This document shows positions 1 to 8,791 of a stretch of DNA of 64,000 nucleotides, in pieces. The position numbers were made by a program, and so were the translations under genes. Below the pieces are notes generated by a model. The model saw nothing but the letters and a program-made list of their open reading frames with translations, made no database searches and was not told the DNA's origin. Source of the stretch: Rhizobacter sp. AJA081-3 (GTDB lineage Bacteria > Pseudomonadota > Gammaproteobacteria > Burkholderiales > Burkholderiaceae_C); the NCBI RefSeq assembly GCF_017795745.1, contig NZ_CP059067.1, positions 1,054,001 through 1,118,000 of the forward strand, written 5' to 3'. How positions within the stretch are numbered: the stretch's first letter is position 1; each line of letters starts with the position of its first letter.

Positions 1-139
1 GCTGCCGCAGCTCGGCGCGCGCGAGGCCTACACGCTGGCGCGCAACAGCTTCGAGGCCAGCTTCGCCGATGCCGGCGCCAAGTCGCACTGGATCAACCAG
101 CTCGATCTGGCCTTCGAGGAGGCGGCTTCGCCTCAGTGA
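1..139 (+). CDS. add: adenosine deaminase, C-terminal end (partial)
   Basis: The window opens inside this gene, and only the last 45 codons are present, read from base 2 to the TGA at 137-139. The visible tail has the LARNSFEASF motif followed by a Trp/Ile/Leu-rich helix ending in EEAASPQ, which matches the C-terminus of bacterial adenosine deaminases (adenosine to inosine, purine salvage, cytosol). A BMP-family nucleoside-type binding protein lies about 475 bp downstream on the same strand, which fits a purine theme. The catalytic residues lie outside the window, so the call rests on the tail alone. Confidence 0.7.
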   Translation, partial: LPQLGAREAYTLARNSFEASFADAGAKSHWINQLDLAFEEAASPQ

Positions 140-438
140 AGCCGGGCCGACGCGGGCAGTGCGCGCGGCTCGGCCTGCTCCGTGCAGGCGCTCATCAGCT
201 GCCAGCGCGCGCGCAGGCCCAGCAGGATGCGCTGGAAGGATTCGCTCAGACCAACGTGGCCGGCCAGCAGGTCGAGGTTGCTGCCGATCTTCGCGCCCAT
301 CAGCAGGCGCTGCTGCGGGTGCAGATCGGCCTGCAGCGCCTGGCTGTAGCCCGTCATCAGCGCCAGCGTGCCGGCGAGCATGGCCTCCAGGCTGGGCAGT
401 TCATGTTCTTCGGTCATGGGGCGGATGCGCGACGGCAT
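133..438 (-). CDS. hypothetical protein, 101 aa, downstream of a Fur-like box
   Basis: I do not recognise a family. The start at 438 is chosen because AGGAG lies 7 bases upstream of the ATG; an in-frame ATG eight codons later (417) is the alternative. The protein is mostly helical, with no signal peptide and no membrane segment. It has a central Leu/Ala-rich stretch (ELPSLEAMLAGTLALMTGY) and a Gln/Leu helix. Its 3' end overlaps the adenosine deaminase stop by 7 bp, tail to tail. A good match to a Fur operator lies about 40 bp upstream of the start, so iron-responsive expression is likely (inference). Function unknown. Confidence 0.6.
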   Translation of the reverse strand: MPSRIRPMTEEHELPSLEAMLAGTLALMTGYSQALQADLHPQQRLLMGAKIGSNLDLLAGHVGLSESFQRILLGLRARWQLMSACTEQAEPRALPASARLH

Positions 439-477
439 GGGCTTTCTCCTGCACGGAACATGGCGCCGATTCTGTCG

Positions 478-500
478 CAAATGAGAACGATTCGCAAATA
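478..500. promoter_or_regulatory. putative Fur box
   Basis: The core AATGAGAACGATTCGCA resembles the Fur operator seen before TonB-receptor and siderophore genes in Burkholderiales (AATGAGAATCATTCGCATT type), with imperfect dyad symmetry around 488. It lies 40 bp upstream of the leftward 101-aa gene and about 115 bp upstream of the rightward BMP gene. The leftward gene is the more likely target because of distance. Confidence 0.55.
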
Positions 501-551
501 GACGCGAGCCCTGCGCGGGTATCCGGATGGCCTTGCTGCGACAATCGACGC

Positions 552-588
552 CACGAAGCGGCAGTGCTCCCTGCCGCTTCGTGCTTTT
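552..588 (+). terminator. 13-bp hairpin with T-rich tail before the BMP gene
   Basis: CACGAAGCGGCAG, a 6-nt loop (TGCTCC) and the exact complement CTGCCGCTTCGTG form a perfect stem, followed by CTTTTCAT. It has the form of a rho-independent terminator on the + strand, yet ends only about 26 bp before the BMP start codon. It could stop transcripts from the adenosine deaminase side, or, if a promoter lies just upstream (GACAAT at 540-545 resembles a -10 box), act as a leader hairpin or attenuator. Confidence 0.6.
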
Positions 589-614
589 CATCCGGAGCCA
601 TGTAGAGGAACACC

Positions 615-1703
615 ATGCACAAAAACCTCGCCCGCGCGGCCGCGCTCGCCGCTGCGTTGCTGAGTCCCTTCCACACCCCCGCCCAGACGCCGCCGCTGAA
701 GCTCGCCTTCGTCTACGTCAGCCCCGTCGGCGAGGCCGGCTGGAGCTACCAGCACGACCTCGGCCGCCGCGAGATGGAGCGTGCGCTCGGCGCGCGCGTG
801 CAGACCACCGTGGTCGAGGCCGTGGCCGAGGGTGCCGATTCCGAACGTGTGATGCGCGACCTCGCGGCGCAGGGCTACCAGCTCATCTTCGCCACCAGCT
901 TCGGCTACCTCGAGCCGGCGCTGCGCGTGGCGGCCGAGTTCCCCAACGTGAAGTTCGAGCACGTCGGCGGCTACAAGACGGCGGCCAACCTGAACACCTA
1001 CAACGCGCGCTACTACGAGGCGCGCTACCTGGCCGGCTGGCTGGCCGGCAAGACCAGCAAGTCGGGCATTGCCGGCTACGTGGCCGGCTTTCCGGTGCCC
1101 GAGGTGGTGCAGGGCATCAACGCCTTCGCGATCGGCATGCGGGAAGCGAACCCGAAGGCGCAGCTGCGTGTGCTGTGGCTGAACGCCTGGTTCGACCCGG
1201 CGCGCGAGCGCGAGGCGGCGCAGACCCTGATCAACCAGGGCGCCGACGTGCTCACCAACCACAGCGGCTCACCCGCCGTGCCGCAGGCGGCGCAGGCCGC
1301 GTTCAGGGACAAGGGCGTGCGCGTGATCGCCTACCAGAGCGACATGAAGGCCTTCGCGCCCGACGCACAGCTGGCGGCCGTGACCCACCACTGGGGTGGC
1401 CACTACACGCTCGTGGCGCAATCGGTGCTCGATGGGCGCTGGAAGGCGCAGCCGGTGTGGGCCGGCATGAAGGACGGCCTGGTGCAGCTCAGCGCGGTCG
1501 ATACCTCGCTGCCGAAGGAGCTGCGTGCGCAGCTGGAGGCCCGGCGCCAGGCGGTGGTCGCCGGCAAGCTCAAGCCCTTCTCCGGCCGGCTCGTCGACAA
1601 CGCCGGCACGGAGCGCCTGCCGCGCGGCACGCTCGACGACGCGGCCATCGCCACGATGAACTGGCTGGCCGCTGGCGTGGTCGGCAGCTTGCCGGGACAA
1701 TGA
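615..1703 (+). CDS. BMP-family ABC transporter substrate-binding protein
   Basis: A 362-aa periplasmic binding protein of the basic membrane protein (PnrA/Med-like) family, which usually binds purine nucleosides for an ABC importer. Residues 1-23 form a signal peptide (Lys/Arg start, Ala/Leu core, cleavage near TPAQT). The mature protein begins LKLAFVYVSPVGEAGWSYQHD, the typical first strand with the G-x-SxxH ligand region, and later shows the family ATSFGYLEPA and GYVAGFPVPE stretches. GAGGA lies 8 bases before the ATG. The adenosine deaminase gene upstream supports a purine ligand. No cognate permease or ATPase lies in the window. Confidence 0.85.
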   Translation: MHKNLARAAALAAALLSPFHTPAQTPPLKLAFVYVSPVGEAGWSYQHDLGRREMERALGARVQTTVVEAVAEGADSERVMRDLAAQGYQLIFATSFGYLEPALRVAAEFPNVKFEHVGGYKTAANLNTYNARYYEARYLAGWLAGKTSKSGIAGYVAGFPVPEVVQGINAFAIGMREANPKAQLRVLWLNAWFDPAREREAAQTLINQGADVLTNHSGSPAVPQAAQAAFRDKGVRVIAYQSDMKAFAPDAQLAAVTHHWGGHYTLVAQSVLDGRWKAQPVWAGMKDGLVQLSAVDTSLPKELRAQLEARRQAVVAGKLKPFSGRLVDNAGTERLPRGTLDDAAIATMNWLAAGVVGSLPGQ

Positions 1704-1729
1704 GCCCATCGTATCCACGGGGCCGGGCC

Positions 1730-3301
1730 ATGCTGCGATCCGTTCTGGGTGGGGGGCTGCTGATCGCCGCGCTGTGCGCCGGCGCCGACGCGCGCACGCT
1801 GCGCATCGCCAGCGCCAACGACCCGCAGTCGATGGACCCGCACGCGCTGTCGCTGCAGTACCAGTCGCGCGTGGTCACGCAGATCTACGAAGGCCTGGTC
1901 AACCGCAGCCGCAGTTTCAAGCTCGAGCCCTCGCTGGCCGAGTCTTGGGAGCGCGCTGCGCCGCTGGTGTGGCGCTTCAGGCTGCGGCCCGGCGTGAGCT
2001 TCCACGACGGCACGCCGTTCACCGCCGACGACGCGGTGTTCTCGATCGAGCGCGCGATGTCGCGAACGTCGCAGCGCGCCAACCAGCTGCGCGGCATCGC
2101 CGGCGTGAAGAAGCTCGACGCCCGCACGATCGAGATCCGCACCGCCGAGACCGACGCGGTGCTGCCCGAGAAGCTGTGGCTCGTCGCCATGATGAGCAAG
2201 GCCTGGGCGGAGAAGAACAAGGTCACCCAGCCGCAGGACTACAACGCGCGGCAGGAGACCTTCTCCGTGCGCAACGCCAACGGCACCGGGCCCTTCGTGC
2301 TCGAGCGCTACGAGGCCGACGCGCGCACGGTGCTGAAGGCCAACCCGCGCTGGTGGGGCCGCGGCACGCCCTTCGGCGGCGGCAATCTCGACGAGGCGGT
2401 GTTCGTCGTCATCCAGTCCGACGCGACGCGGCTGGCCGCACTGGCCTCGAAGCAGGTCGACCTGGTGCTCGACCCGCCGCTGCAGGACCTGCCGCGCCTG
2501 AAGGCCGACCCGTCGATCAAGCTGGTCAGCTCGGCCGACATCGGCACGCAGTACCTGGCACTCGACCAGCACCGCGCCGAGCTGCCGGACTCCGGCGTCA
2601 GCGGCCGCAATCCCTTCAAGGACCGCCGCGTGCGCCTGGCCGTCTGGCAGGCCATCGACACCGATCTGATCGTGCGCCAGGTGCTGCGAGGGCAAGGCAT
2701 GAGCACCGGCTCGGCCGTCTCGGCGCTGGTCGACGGCCATGTCGCTGCGCTCGATGCGCGCCCGCCCTACGACCCCGCCGCCGCGCGTGCGCTGCTCAAG
2801 CAAGCTGGGTATGCGGATGGGTTTCGCGTCACGCTCGACTGCGTGAGCGTGTCCGTGCGCGCCGCCGCCTGCCAGGCCATGGCTTCGATGCTCGAGAAGG
2901 TCGGCATCAAGGTGAACTTCGTGCCCGCGCCGGCGGCGACCTTCTTCCCGAAGGTGACGCAGGCCATCAGCAGTTTCATGGAGTTCGGCTGGGCGCCGGG
3001 CTCCGATGCCTGGTTCGTGCTCAATACACTGCTGCGCACGAACGACGGCATGTATTCCGGCGCCTTCAACGGCGGGCGCTACTCGAACCCGAAGTACGAC
3101 GCGCTGATCGACGCCGTGCGCGTCGAGCCCGACCTGACGCGCCGGCGGGCCCTGGTCGGCGAGGTTCTCAAGCTGATCCGCGACGACGTCGCGATCATCC
3201 CCTTGTACCGCCGCCAGCACACCTGGGCGATGCGTCCGGACGTCGACCTGGTGCAGTGGTCGAACGACGTGGCCGAGCTGCGCTGGGTGACGGTCAGGTG
3301 A
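1730..3301 (+). CDS. ABC transporter substrate-binding protein, family 5 (peptide/nickel type)
   Basis: A 523-aa SBP_bac_5 lipo-free periplasmic protein related to DppA/OppA. The signal peptide is MLRSVLGGGLLIAALCAGADA; the mature start RTLRIASANDPQSMDPH and later YEGLV, LAESWE, FHDGTPFTADD are signature blocks of the family. An in-frame ATG at 1700 that overlaps the upstream stop (ATGA) would add 10 residues; I chose 1730 because it gives a compact signal peptide, but coupling through 1700 is possible. It follows the BMP gene directly. Ligand unknown. Its end overlaps the leftward dioxygenase gene by 8 bp. Confidence 0.85.
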   Translation: MLRSVLGGGLLIAALCAGADARTLRIASANDPQSMDPHALSLQYQSRVVTQIYEGLVNRSRSFKLEPSLAESWERAAPLVWRFRLRPGVSFHDGTPFTADDAVFSIERAMSRTSQRANQLRGIAGVKKLDARTIEIRTAETDAVLPEKLWLVAMMSKAWAEKNKVTQPQDYNARQETFSVRNANGTGPFVLERYEADARTVLKANPRWWGRGTPFGGGNLDEAVFVVIQSDATRLAALASKQVDLVLDPPLQDLPRLKADPSIKLVSSADIGTQYLALDQHRAELPDSGVSGRNPFKDRRVRLAVWQAIDTDLIVRQVLRGQGMSTGSAVSALVDGHVAALDARPPYDPAAARALLKQAGYADGFRVTLDCVSVSVRAAACQAMASMLEKVGIKVNFVPAPAATFFPKVTQAISSFMEFGWAPGSDAWFVLNTLLRTNDGMYSGAFNGGRYSNPKYDALIDAVRVEPDLTRRRALVGEVLKLIRDDVAIIPLYRRQHTWAMRPDVDLVQWSNDVAELRWVTVR

Positions 3302-4157
3302 GCGCGGCGCCCGCTGGCTCGTGCTCCAGCAGCCGGGCGGCCTGCGCGCCGAAGGCGTAGGCGTCCATGCCCAGCGAGCCGTAGGTCACGCTGTCGTGCA
3401 GGCGCAGCGGCGCGTTCTCGCGACCGCCCGCGCCGGCGGCGATGTACCAGGGCAGCAGGTGCTCGTCGGTCGGGTGCATGTCGGCCGCGTGCGGTGCCCG
3501 CGCCCGGTAATCGAACAGCGCATCCCAGTCGCGTGCCCCGCTGCGCGTCAGCAGCCAGTGGCGGAAAGCTGCGCTCTCCGCGATCTCCGGCCGGTCCACC
3601 GGGCCGCGCAGGCCGTGCTCGAAGACACGCCGCAGGTTGTGCGTGATGCTGCCGCTGGCCAGGATCAGCACGCCCTCGTCGGCCAATGGCGCCAGCGCCT
3701 GGCCGAGCGCGAACTGCTGCGCCGGGCTGTGCATGGGCACGAAGGCCAGCGGCAGGATCGGCACGTCGGCGTCGGGGTACATGTAGCGCAGCGGCGTCCA
3801 GTTGCCGTGGTCGAGCCCGCCCTCGGGGCTGACGTGCACCGGCAGGCCGGCCGCGCTCATCAGCGCCGTGACACGGCTGGCCAGCGCGGGTGCGCCCGGC
3901 GCGTCGTAGCGCAGCGTGTACAGCTTGGGGTCGAAGCCGCCGAAGTCGTACACCGCTTCGTGGCGCGTGCCGGCCAGCAGCACCGGCGCGCGCGCGGCGG
4001 TGTGCGCCGAGATGGCCAGGATCGCCTTCGGGCGGCCGAACCGCGCGTCGATGCGCGTGCCCAGCGCCTGCATGAAGGCTCCGGCGGCTCCCGGCTCGAG
4101 CGCCGTCATCGGCGAGCCGTGGGAGACGAAGATCGAGGGAAGTCGAAGGTGGTCCAT
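3294..4157 (-). CDS. ygiD: DODA-type extradiol ring-opening dioxygenase (YgiD-like)
   Basis: A 287-aa cytosolic enzyme of the 4,5-DOPA dioxygenase family of class III extradiol dioxygenases. Metal-ligand regions are visible: FVSHGSP with His13, ISAHTA with His52, GGLDHGNW with His117 and the SGSITHNLR block with His173. Length matches the family (about 260-290). It could open catecholic rings such as DOPA; the real substrate in bacteria is generally unknown. It is monocistronic, tail to tail with the family 5 binding protein. Confidence 0.85.
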   Translation of the reverse strand: MDHLRLPSIFVSHGSPMTALEPGAAGAFMQALGTRIDARFGRPKAILAISAHTAARAPVLLAGTRHEAVYDFGGFDPKLYTLRYDAPGAPALASRVTALMSAAGLPVHVSPEGGLDHGNWTPLRYMYPDADVPILPLAFVPMHSPAQQFALGQALAPLADEGVLILASGSITHNLRRVFEHGLRGPVDRPEIAESAAFRHWLLTRSGARDWDALFDYRARAPHAADMHPTDEHLLPWYIAAGAGGRENAPLRLHDSVTYGSLGMDAYAFGAQAARLLEHEPAGAALT

Positions 4158-4214
4158 GACCTCATTGGACGCCGCACTGCCGGGCGCGGCGCTCAGGCGA
4201 ATTGCACGCAGCGT

Positions 4215-4646
4215 TCAGCGCGACTGCCAGTCGGCGCTGCCGCCGGCCAGGCGGCCGAGCAGGGCGATGGCCTGGCGCACAGTCTCGGGCGATGGCCTGC
4301 ACTGCAGCTCGTCGAGAAAGGCGACGACGGCACGGTCGGGCGGGCCGGCGTTGACGACATAGCGCATCGACCAGTCGGGGAAGCTCGGTGCCGCCACCGG
4401 GCCGCTGTGGATGCGAGTGATTTCGCCGTGGCGCTTGTCCGCGCTGATGCGCTGGAAACACTGTTCGACCGAGGCGGACTCGCCTTCGAGGATCTGCACG
4501 AAGCGCCCGCCGTAATGCAGCAGCGCGCCGGTGATGCCCATCGATTGATTGCGGGCGCGGGCACGCAACAGCATGGCATCGAGCTCGTCAGGGGCCATGT
4601 CCCGCGCGGCGGTGCTCATGTACAGCAGGCACTGCAGGTCGCTCAT
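4215..4646 (-). CDS. stand-alone BLUF-domain blue-light sensor
   Basis: A 143-aa protein consisting almost only of a BLUF (FAD blue-light) domain. The photochemical residues are present with the spacing of AppA: Tyr9, Asn33 (+24), Gln51 (+18) and Trp92 (+41), inside CLLYMS, NQSMGITGALL, FVQILEG and FPDWSM. About 45 residues follow with no recognisable output domain, so it must signal through protein contact, as short BLUF proteins do. The start at 4646 places the domain at the N-terminus. It lies 57 bp downstream of nothing on its strand and upstream of the leftward dioxygenase gene; partner not evident. Confidence 0.9.
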   Translation of the reverse strand: MSDLQCLLYMSTAARDMAPDELDAMLLRARARNQSMGITGALLHYGGRFVQILEGESASVEQCFQRISADKRHGEITRIHSGPVAAPSFPDWSMRYVVNAGPPDRAVVAFLDELQCRPSPETVRQAIALLGRLAGGSADWQSR

Positions 4647-4755
4647 GGCCGCACTGTAGGCGCGCGCTGGCGGCGGGCACAGCGGCGGCAGGCCTGAAGC
4701 GCGCATTCCCTCACGTTCCGGTTGCGGCCGCGAGTCATGGCACAGTCCGGCCACC

Positions 4756-7311
4756 ATGCAACCCACCGCCGGCTCCGCTTCCGTGTTCTCTCTCGCCTGG
4801 CGCCAGATGGCGCGCGACTTCCGCGCCGGCGAGTTGCGGCTGCTGGTGGCGGCGGTGATGCTGGCCGTGGCGGCCCTCACTGCGGTCGGCTTCTTCGCCG
4901 ACCGGATCAACACCGGCCTGACCCGCGACGCCCGCCAGATGCTCGGCGGCGACGCCATCGTCGCCAGCGACCAGCCCGCGCCGCCGGCCTTCGCCACCAA
5001 GGCCGCCGAACTGGGCCTGAGCGCGGCGCTCACCACCAGCTTCCCGAGCATGGGCCGCGCCGGCGACGACAAGGGCGGGGCCACGCGCCTGGTGACTGCC
5101 AAGGCCGTGGCCGAGGGTTACCCGCTGCGCGGCAAGCTGCGCCTGGCCAGCACGCCGGGCGGGGCCGAGACCGAGGTGGCCCGCGCGCCCGAGCCTGGCA
5201 CCGTGTGGGTCGACCCGGCGCTGTTGCCTGCGCTGGGCCTGCAGGTCGGCGACCCGCTGCTGCTGGGCGACGCCAGCCTGCGCATCGCCCAGGTGATCGT
5301 CATCGAGCCCGACCGCGGAGCGGGCTTCCTCGGCTTCGCGCCGCGGGTGATGCTCAACCAGGCCGACCTGCCGGCCACCGGGCTGATCCAGCCGGCCAGC
5401 CGCGTGACCTACCGGCTCGCGGTGGCCTCACCCAGCAACAACGATGCGCCGGTGCGAACCTTCGTTCAATGGGCCGAGGCAGAGATCAAGGCGAAGAACC
5501 TGCGTGGCCTGCGTGTCGAGTCGCTGGCCAGCGGCCGCCCGGAGATGCGCCAGACGCTGGATCGCGCCGAGAAGTTCCTCAACCTCGTCGCGTTGCTGGC
5601 CGCGCTGCTGGCGGCGGTGGCGGTGGGCATCGCGGCGCGCGACTTCGCCAGCCGCCACCTCGACGACTGCGCGATGCTGCGCGTGCTCGGCCAGCCGCAG
5701 CGGCGCATCGCGATGCTCTACCTGATCGAGTTCGGCTGCGTCGGCCTGGTGGCCAGCCTGGCCGGCGTGGCGCTGGGTTTCGGCGTGCACTACGTGTTCG
5801 TGTGGCTGCTGGCCGGGCTGGTCGACGGCGCGCTGCCGGCGGCGAGCCTGTGGCCGGCGCTGTTCGGCCTGGGTGTGGGCATGACGCTGCTGCTCGGCTT
5901 CGGCCTGCCGCCGGTGCTGCAGCTCGCGCGCGTGCCGCCGCTGCGCGTGATCCGGCGCGACGTCGGCGCGCTCAAGCCGGCCTCGATCGCGGTGCTGGCG
6001 GCCGGCACGGCCGGTTTCGTCGCGCTGCTGATGGCGGTGTCCAGCGACCTCAAGCTCGGGCTCATCGCGGTGGGCGGTTTTGCCGCGGCGGTGGCGATGT
6101 TCGCTGCGCTGTCGTGGCTGGCGGTGGCGCTGCTGCGCCGCGCCGTGCCGGAGTCGAACGCACCGCGCTGGCTGGTGCTGGCCACGCGGCAGATCGCCGC
6201 GCGGCCGGCCTTCGCGGTGCTGCAGGTGTCGGCGCTGAGTGTCGGCCTGCTCGCGCTGGTGCTGCTGGTGCTGCTGCGCACCGACCTGATCAGCAGCTGG
6301 CGCCAGGCCACGCCGCCGGATGCGCCGAACCGCTTCGTCATCAACATCCAGCCCGAGCAGGGCGAAGCCTTCCAGCAGCGGCTGAAGGACAGCGGCATCA
6401 AGGGCTACGACTGGTACCCGATGATCCGTGGCCGGCTGGTGGCGATCAACGGCAAGGGCGTGCGCCCGGAGGACATGACCGAAGAGCGTGCCAAGCGCCT
6501 GGTCGACCGCGAGTTCAACCTCAGCCACGACACGCGCCTGCCCGCGCACAACGAACTCGTCGGCGGCCGCTGGACGCCCGACGAGCCGAACGCGCTGAGC
6601 GTCGAAGAGGGCCTGGCGAAGACGCTGGGCGTGACGCTCGGCGACACGTTGCGCTTCGACATCGCCGGCATGCCGGCCGAGGGCCGCATCACCAGCCTGC
6701 GCAAGGTCGACTGGGGCTCGATGCGGGTCAACTTCTTCGTGCTGTTCCCGGCCGCCACGATGGCCGAGCTGCCGGCCACCTACATCGCCGCGTTCCAGGC
6801 GCCGCCGGGCCGCGACAAGGGCGCGTCCTTCGACAACGCACTGAGCCGCGACTTCCCGAACATCACCAACGTCGACGTATCGGCCTCGATCGCGCAGGTG
6901 CAGCGCGTGCTCGACCAGGTGATCCGCGCCGTCGAGTTCCTGTTCGGCTTCACGCTGGCCGCCGGGCTGGTGGTGCTGTTCGCCGCCGTGACGGCGACGC
7001 GCGAGGCGAGGGCGCGCGAGTTCGCGGTGATGCGCGCGATGGGGGCGAGCGGCAGGCTGCTCGGCCAGGTGCAGCGTGCCGAGTTGCTCGGCGTCGGCGC
7101 GCTGGCCGGCGTGCTGGCCTCGCTGGCGGCGATGGCGGTGGGCTGGGCGCTGGCGCGCTACGCCTTCGAGTTCAGCTGGAACCCGTCGCCGCTGGTGCCG
7201 CTGGCCGGAGGCGTGGCCGGCGCGCTGCTCGCGCTGGCCGCCGGCTGGTGGGGCCTGCGCGAGGTGCTTCGGCGCCCGGTCGTCGAGACCCTTCGGCGCG
7301 CCGCCGAGTAG
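4756..7311 (+). CDS. FtsX-like ABC transporter permease (YbbP type)
   Basis: An 851-aa inner-membrane permease with two FtsX modules. One transmembrane helix near the N-terminus (about 30-50), a large periplasmic domain, then a first FtsX block (about 275-420), a second group of helices (about 420-510), a second extracytoplasmic domain and a C-terminal FtsX block (about 725-845). This is the YbbP/lipoprotein-release type architecture. The partner ATPase (YbbA-like) that normally precedes such a gene is not adjacent, so it is an orphan permease here or uses an ATPase encoded elsewhere. Substrate unknown. Confidence 0.85.
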   Translation: MQPTAGSASVFSLAWRQMARDFRAGELRLLVAAVMLAVAALTAVGFFADRINTGLTRDARQMLGGDAIVASDQPAPPAFATKAAELGLSAALTTSFPSMGRAGDDKGGATRLVTAKAVAEGYPLRGKLRLASTPGGAETEVARAPEPGTVWVDPALLPALGLQVGDPLLLGDASLRIAQVIVIEPDRGAGFLGFAPRVMLNQADLPATGLIQPASRVTYRLAVASPSNNDAPVRTFVQWAEAEIKAKNLRGLRVESLASGRPEMRQTLDRAEKFLNLVALLAALLAAVAVGIAARDFASRHLDDCAMLRVLGQPQRRIAMLYLIEFGCVGLVASLAGVALGFGVHYVFVWLLAGLVDGALPAASLWPALFGLGVGMTLLLGFGLPPVLQLARVPPLRVIRRDVGALKPASIAVLAAGTAGFVALLMAVSSDLKLGLIAVGGFAAAVAMFAALSWLAVALLRRAVPESNAPRWLVLATRQIAARPAFAVLQVSALSVGLLALVLLVLLRTDLISSWRQATPPDAPNRFVINIQPEQGEAFQQRLKDSGIKGYDWYPMIRGRLVAINGKGVRPEDMTEERAKRLVDREFNLSHDTRLPAHNELVGGRWTPDEPNALSVEEGLAKTLGVTLGDTLRFDIAGMPAEGRITSLRKVDWGSMRVNFFVLFPAATMAELPATYIAAFQAPPGRDKGASFDNALSRDFPNITNVDVSASIAQVQRVLDQVIRAVEFLFGFTLAAGLVVLFAAVTATREARAREFAVMRAMGASGRLLGQVQRAELLGVGALAGVLASLAAMAVGWALARYAFEFSWNPSPLVPLAGGVAGALLALAAGWWGLREVLRRPVVETLRRAAE

Positions 7312-7335
7312 GGCGGCTCTCGTCAGCCTGCCGCG

Positions 7336-8766
7336 TCAGGCCCCGGCGAGGCGGAAGCCCGCCAGCGCCTGCGCCAGACGCTGTGCCTGGGTGCGCAGGC
7401 TTTCCGCCGCGGCGGTCGATTCCTCGACGAGCGCGGCGTTCTGCTGAGTCATCTGGTCGAGCTGCGTCACGGCGGTGTTGACCTGGCCGATGCCGTCGCT
7501 CTGCTCGCCGGAGGCGACCGTGATCTCGCCGATCACGTCGCTCACGCGCTTGACCGAGCCGACGATCTCGCCCATGGTCTGTCCGGCGTCGGCGACGAGC
7601 TTGGAGCCGGCCTCGACGCGCTCGACGCTGGCGCCGATCAGGCCCTTGATCTCCTTGGCGGCTTCGGCCGAGCGCTGGGCCAGGCTGCGCACCTCGGAGG
7701 CGACGACGGCGAAGCCGCGGCCCTGCTCGCCGGCACGGGCGGCTTCCACCGCGGCGTTCAGGGCGAGGATGTTGGTCTGGAAGGCGATGCCGTCGATGAC
7801 GCCGATGATGTCGGCGATCTTCTTGGAGCTGGTGTTGATCTCGTCCATGGTGGAGACCACCTGCGAGACGACCGAGCCGCCGCGCTGGGCCACCTCGGCG
7901 GCCGAGGCCGCGAGCTGGTTGGCCTGACGGGCCGACTCGGCGCTGTTTCGCACCGTGGCAGTGAGCTGCTCCATCGCGCTGGCGGTCTCCTGCAGGCTGC
8001 TGGCGGCCTGTTCGGTGCGCGAGCTCAGGTCGTGGTTGCCCGAGGCGATCTCGTCGCTGGCAGTGGTCACGCTTCCCGCCGAGGCACGCACCTGCTGCAG
8101 CGTCTGCTGCACACGGCCCAGGGCCTGCTTGAGCGCCACGGCGCCGGCCGTGGTGGCGGGCACGTGGCTCAGGTCCAGCGAGATCTGGCCGTCGGAACCG
8201 ACCTCGTGCACCAGCACCGAGAGTTCTTCGCCCTGGCGAGCGATGGCCGCCATGCGCACCGCGATCAGCACTTCGAGGGCCGTCTGCAGCACCACGTAGC
8301 CCGCATGCATGACGATCTTCAGGAAGTTGGGTTCCGGCGTGCAGTACACGCCCATGCCGGCGGCCTGCATGCGGTCGAAGGCGACGTGGTGCACGGCGAA
8401 GAAGGCCGCGGAGACCACGATCGGCCGCCAGTCGCGGTAGACGAGCAAAAGCGCCAGCGTGACGAACACGCCGAAGTGGAACTCCAGCGTGCCGCGGCCG
8501 AGGTGGATATGCAGCGCCACGGCGGCCGACAGGCACAGCGCGAGCACGCTGCGCGACAGGCCCGAGCCGCCGGCCGTGGAGAACGCCGCGCCGCCGACGA
8601 GAAGCAGCAGCAGCGACACGCCCGCGGCCAGGCCCGGCGCGCCGTAGTACGAGCCGATCGCCAGCGCTGCGGCCGAATAGACCAGCAGCGTGCCCAGCAT
8701 GATCAGGTCGGCGGTGCGGCCGAGGGCCGTGGCGGCGGCTTGCGACGAGGAAACGTGAGTGGTCAT
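7336..8766 (-). CDS. methyl-accepting chemotaxis protein with a His-rich membrane sensor domain
   Basis: A 476-aa chemoreceptor. Residues 20-170 form five or six membrane helices with almost no periplasmic domain. They carry an unusual set of polar residues: His86, His88, Glu95, His97, His126, His127 and His154 (HIHLG, EFHFG, YRDW, VHH). No HAMP domain of standard type is evident. The C-terminal half is a standard signalling domain with hairpin tip [20 protein letters not shown]. It lacks the xWETF tail. It is the last gene of the leftward chemotaxis cluster, 25 bp after cheW. The sensed cue is unknown; metal, heme or membrane redox state are guesses. Confidence 0.9.
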   Translation of the reverse strand: MTTHVSSSQAAATALGRTADLIMLGTLLVYSAAALAIGSYYGAPGLAAGVSLLLLLVGGAAFSTAGGSGLSRSVLALCLSAAVALHIHLGRGTLEFHFGVFVTLALLLVYRDWRPIVVSAAFFAVHHVAFDRMQAAGMGVYCTPEPNFLKIVMHAGYVVLQTALEVLIAVRMAAIARQGEELSVLVHEVGSDGQISLDLSHVPATTAGAVALKQALGRVQQTLQQVRASAGSVTTASDEIASGNHDLSSRTEQAASSLQETASAMEQLTATVRNSAESARQANQLAASAAEVAQRGGSVVSQVVSTMDEINTSSKKIADIIGVIDGIAFQTNILALNAAVEAARAGEQGRGFAVVASEVRSLAQRSAEAAKEIKGLIGASVERVEAGSKLVADAGQTMGEIVGSVKRVSDVIGEITVASGEQSDGIGQVNTAVTQLDQMTQQNAALVEESTAAAESLRTQAQRLAQALAGFRLAGA

Positions 8767-8791
8767 GGCGTTCGTGGCGATGGAAGGGGGT

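Noticed and set aside
527-3301. A single 924-codon open frame spanning both binding-protein genes
   Set aside because: Its first 390 codons are the out-of-frame reading of the BMP gene (Arg-rich). Only the part from 1700/1730 is a real protein, with its own signal peptide.
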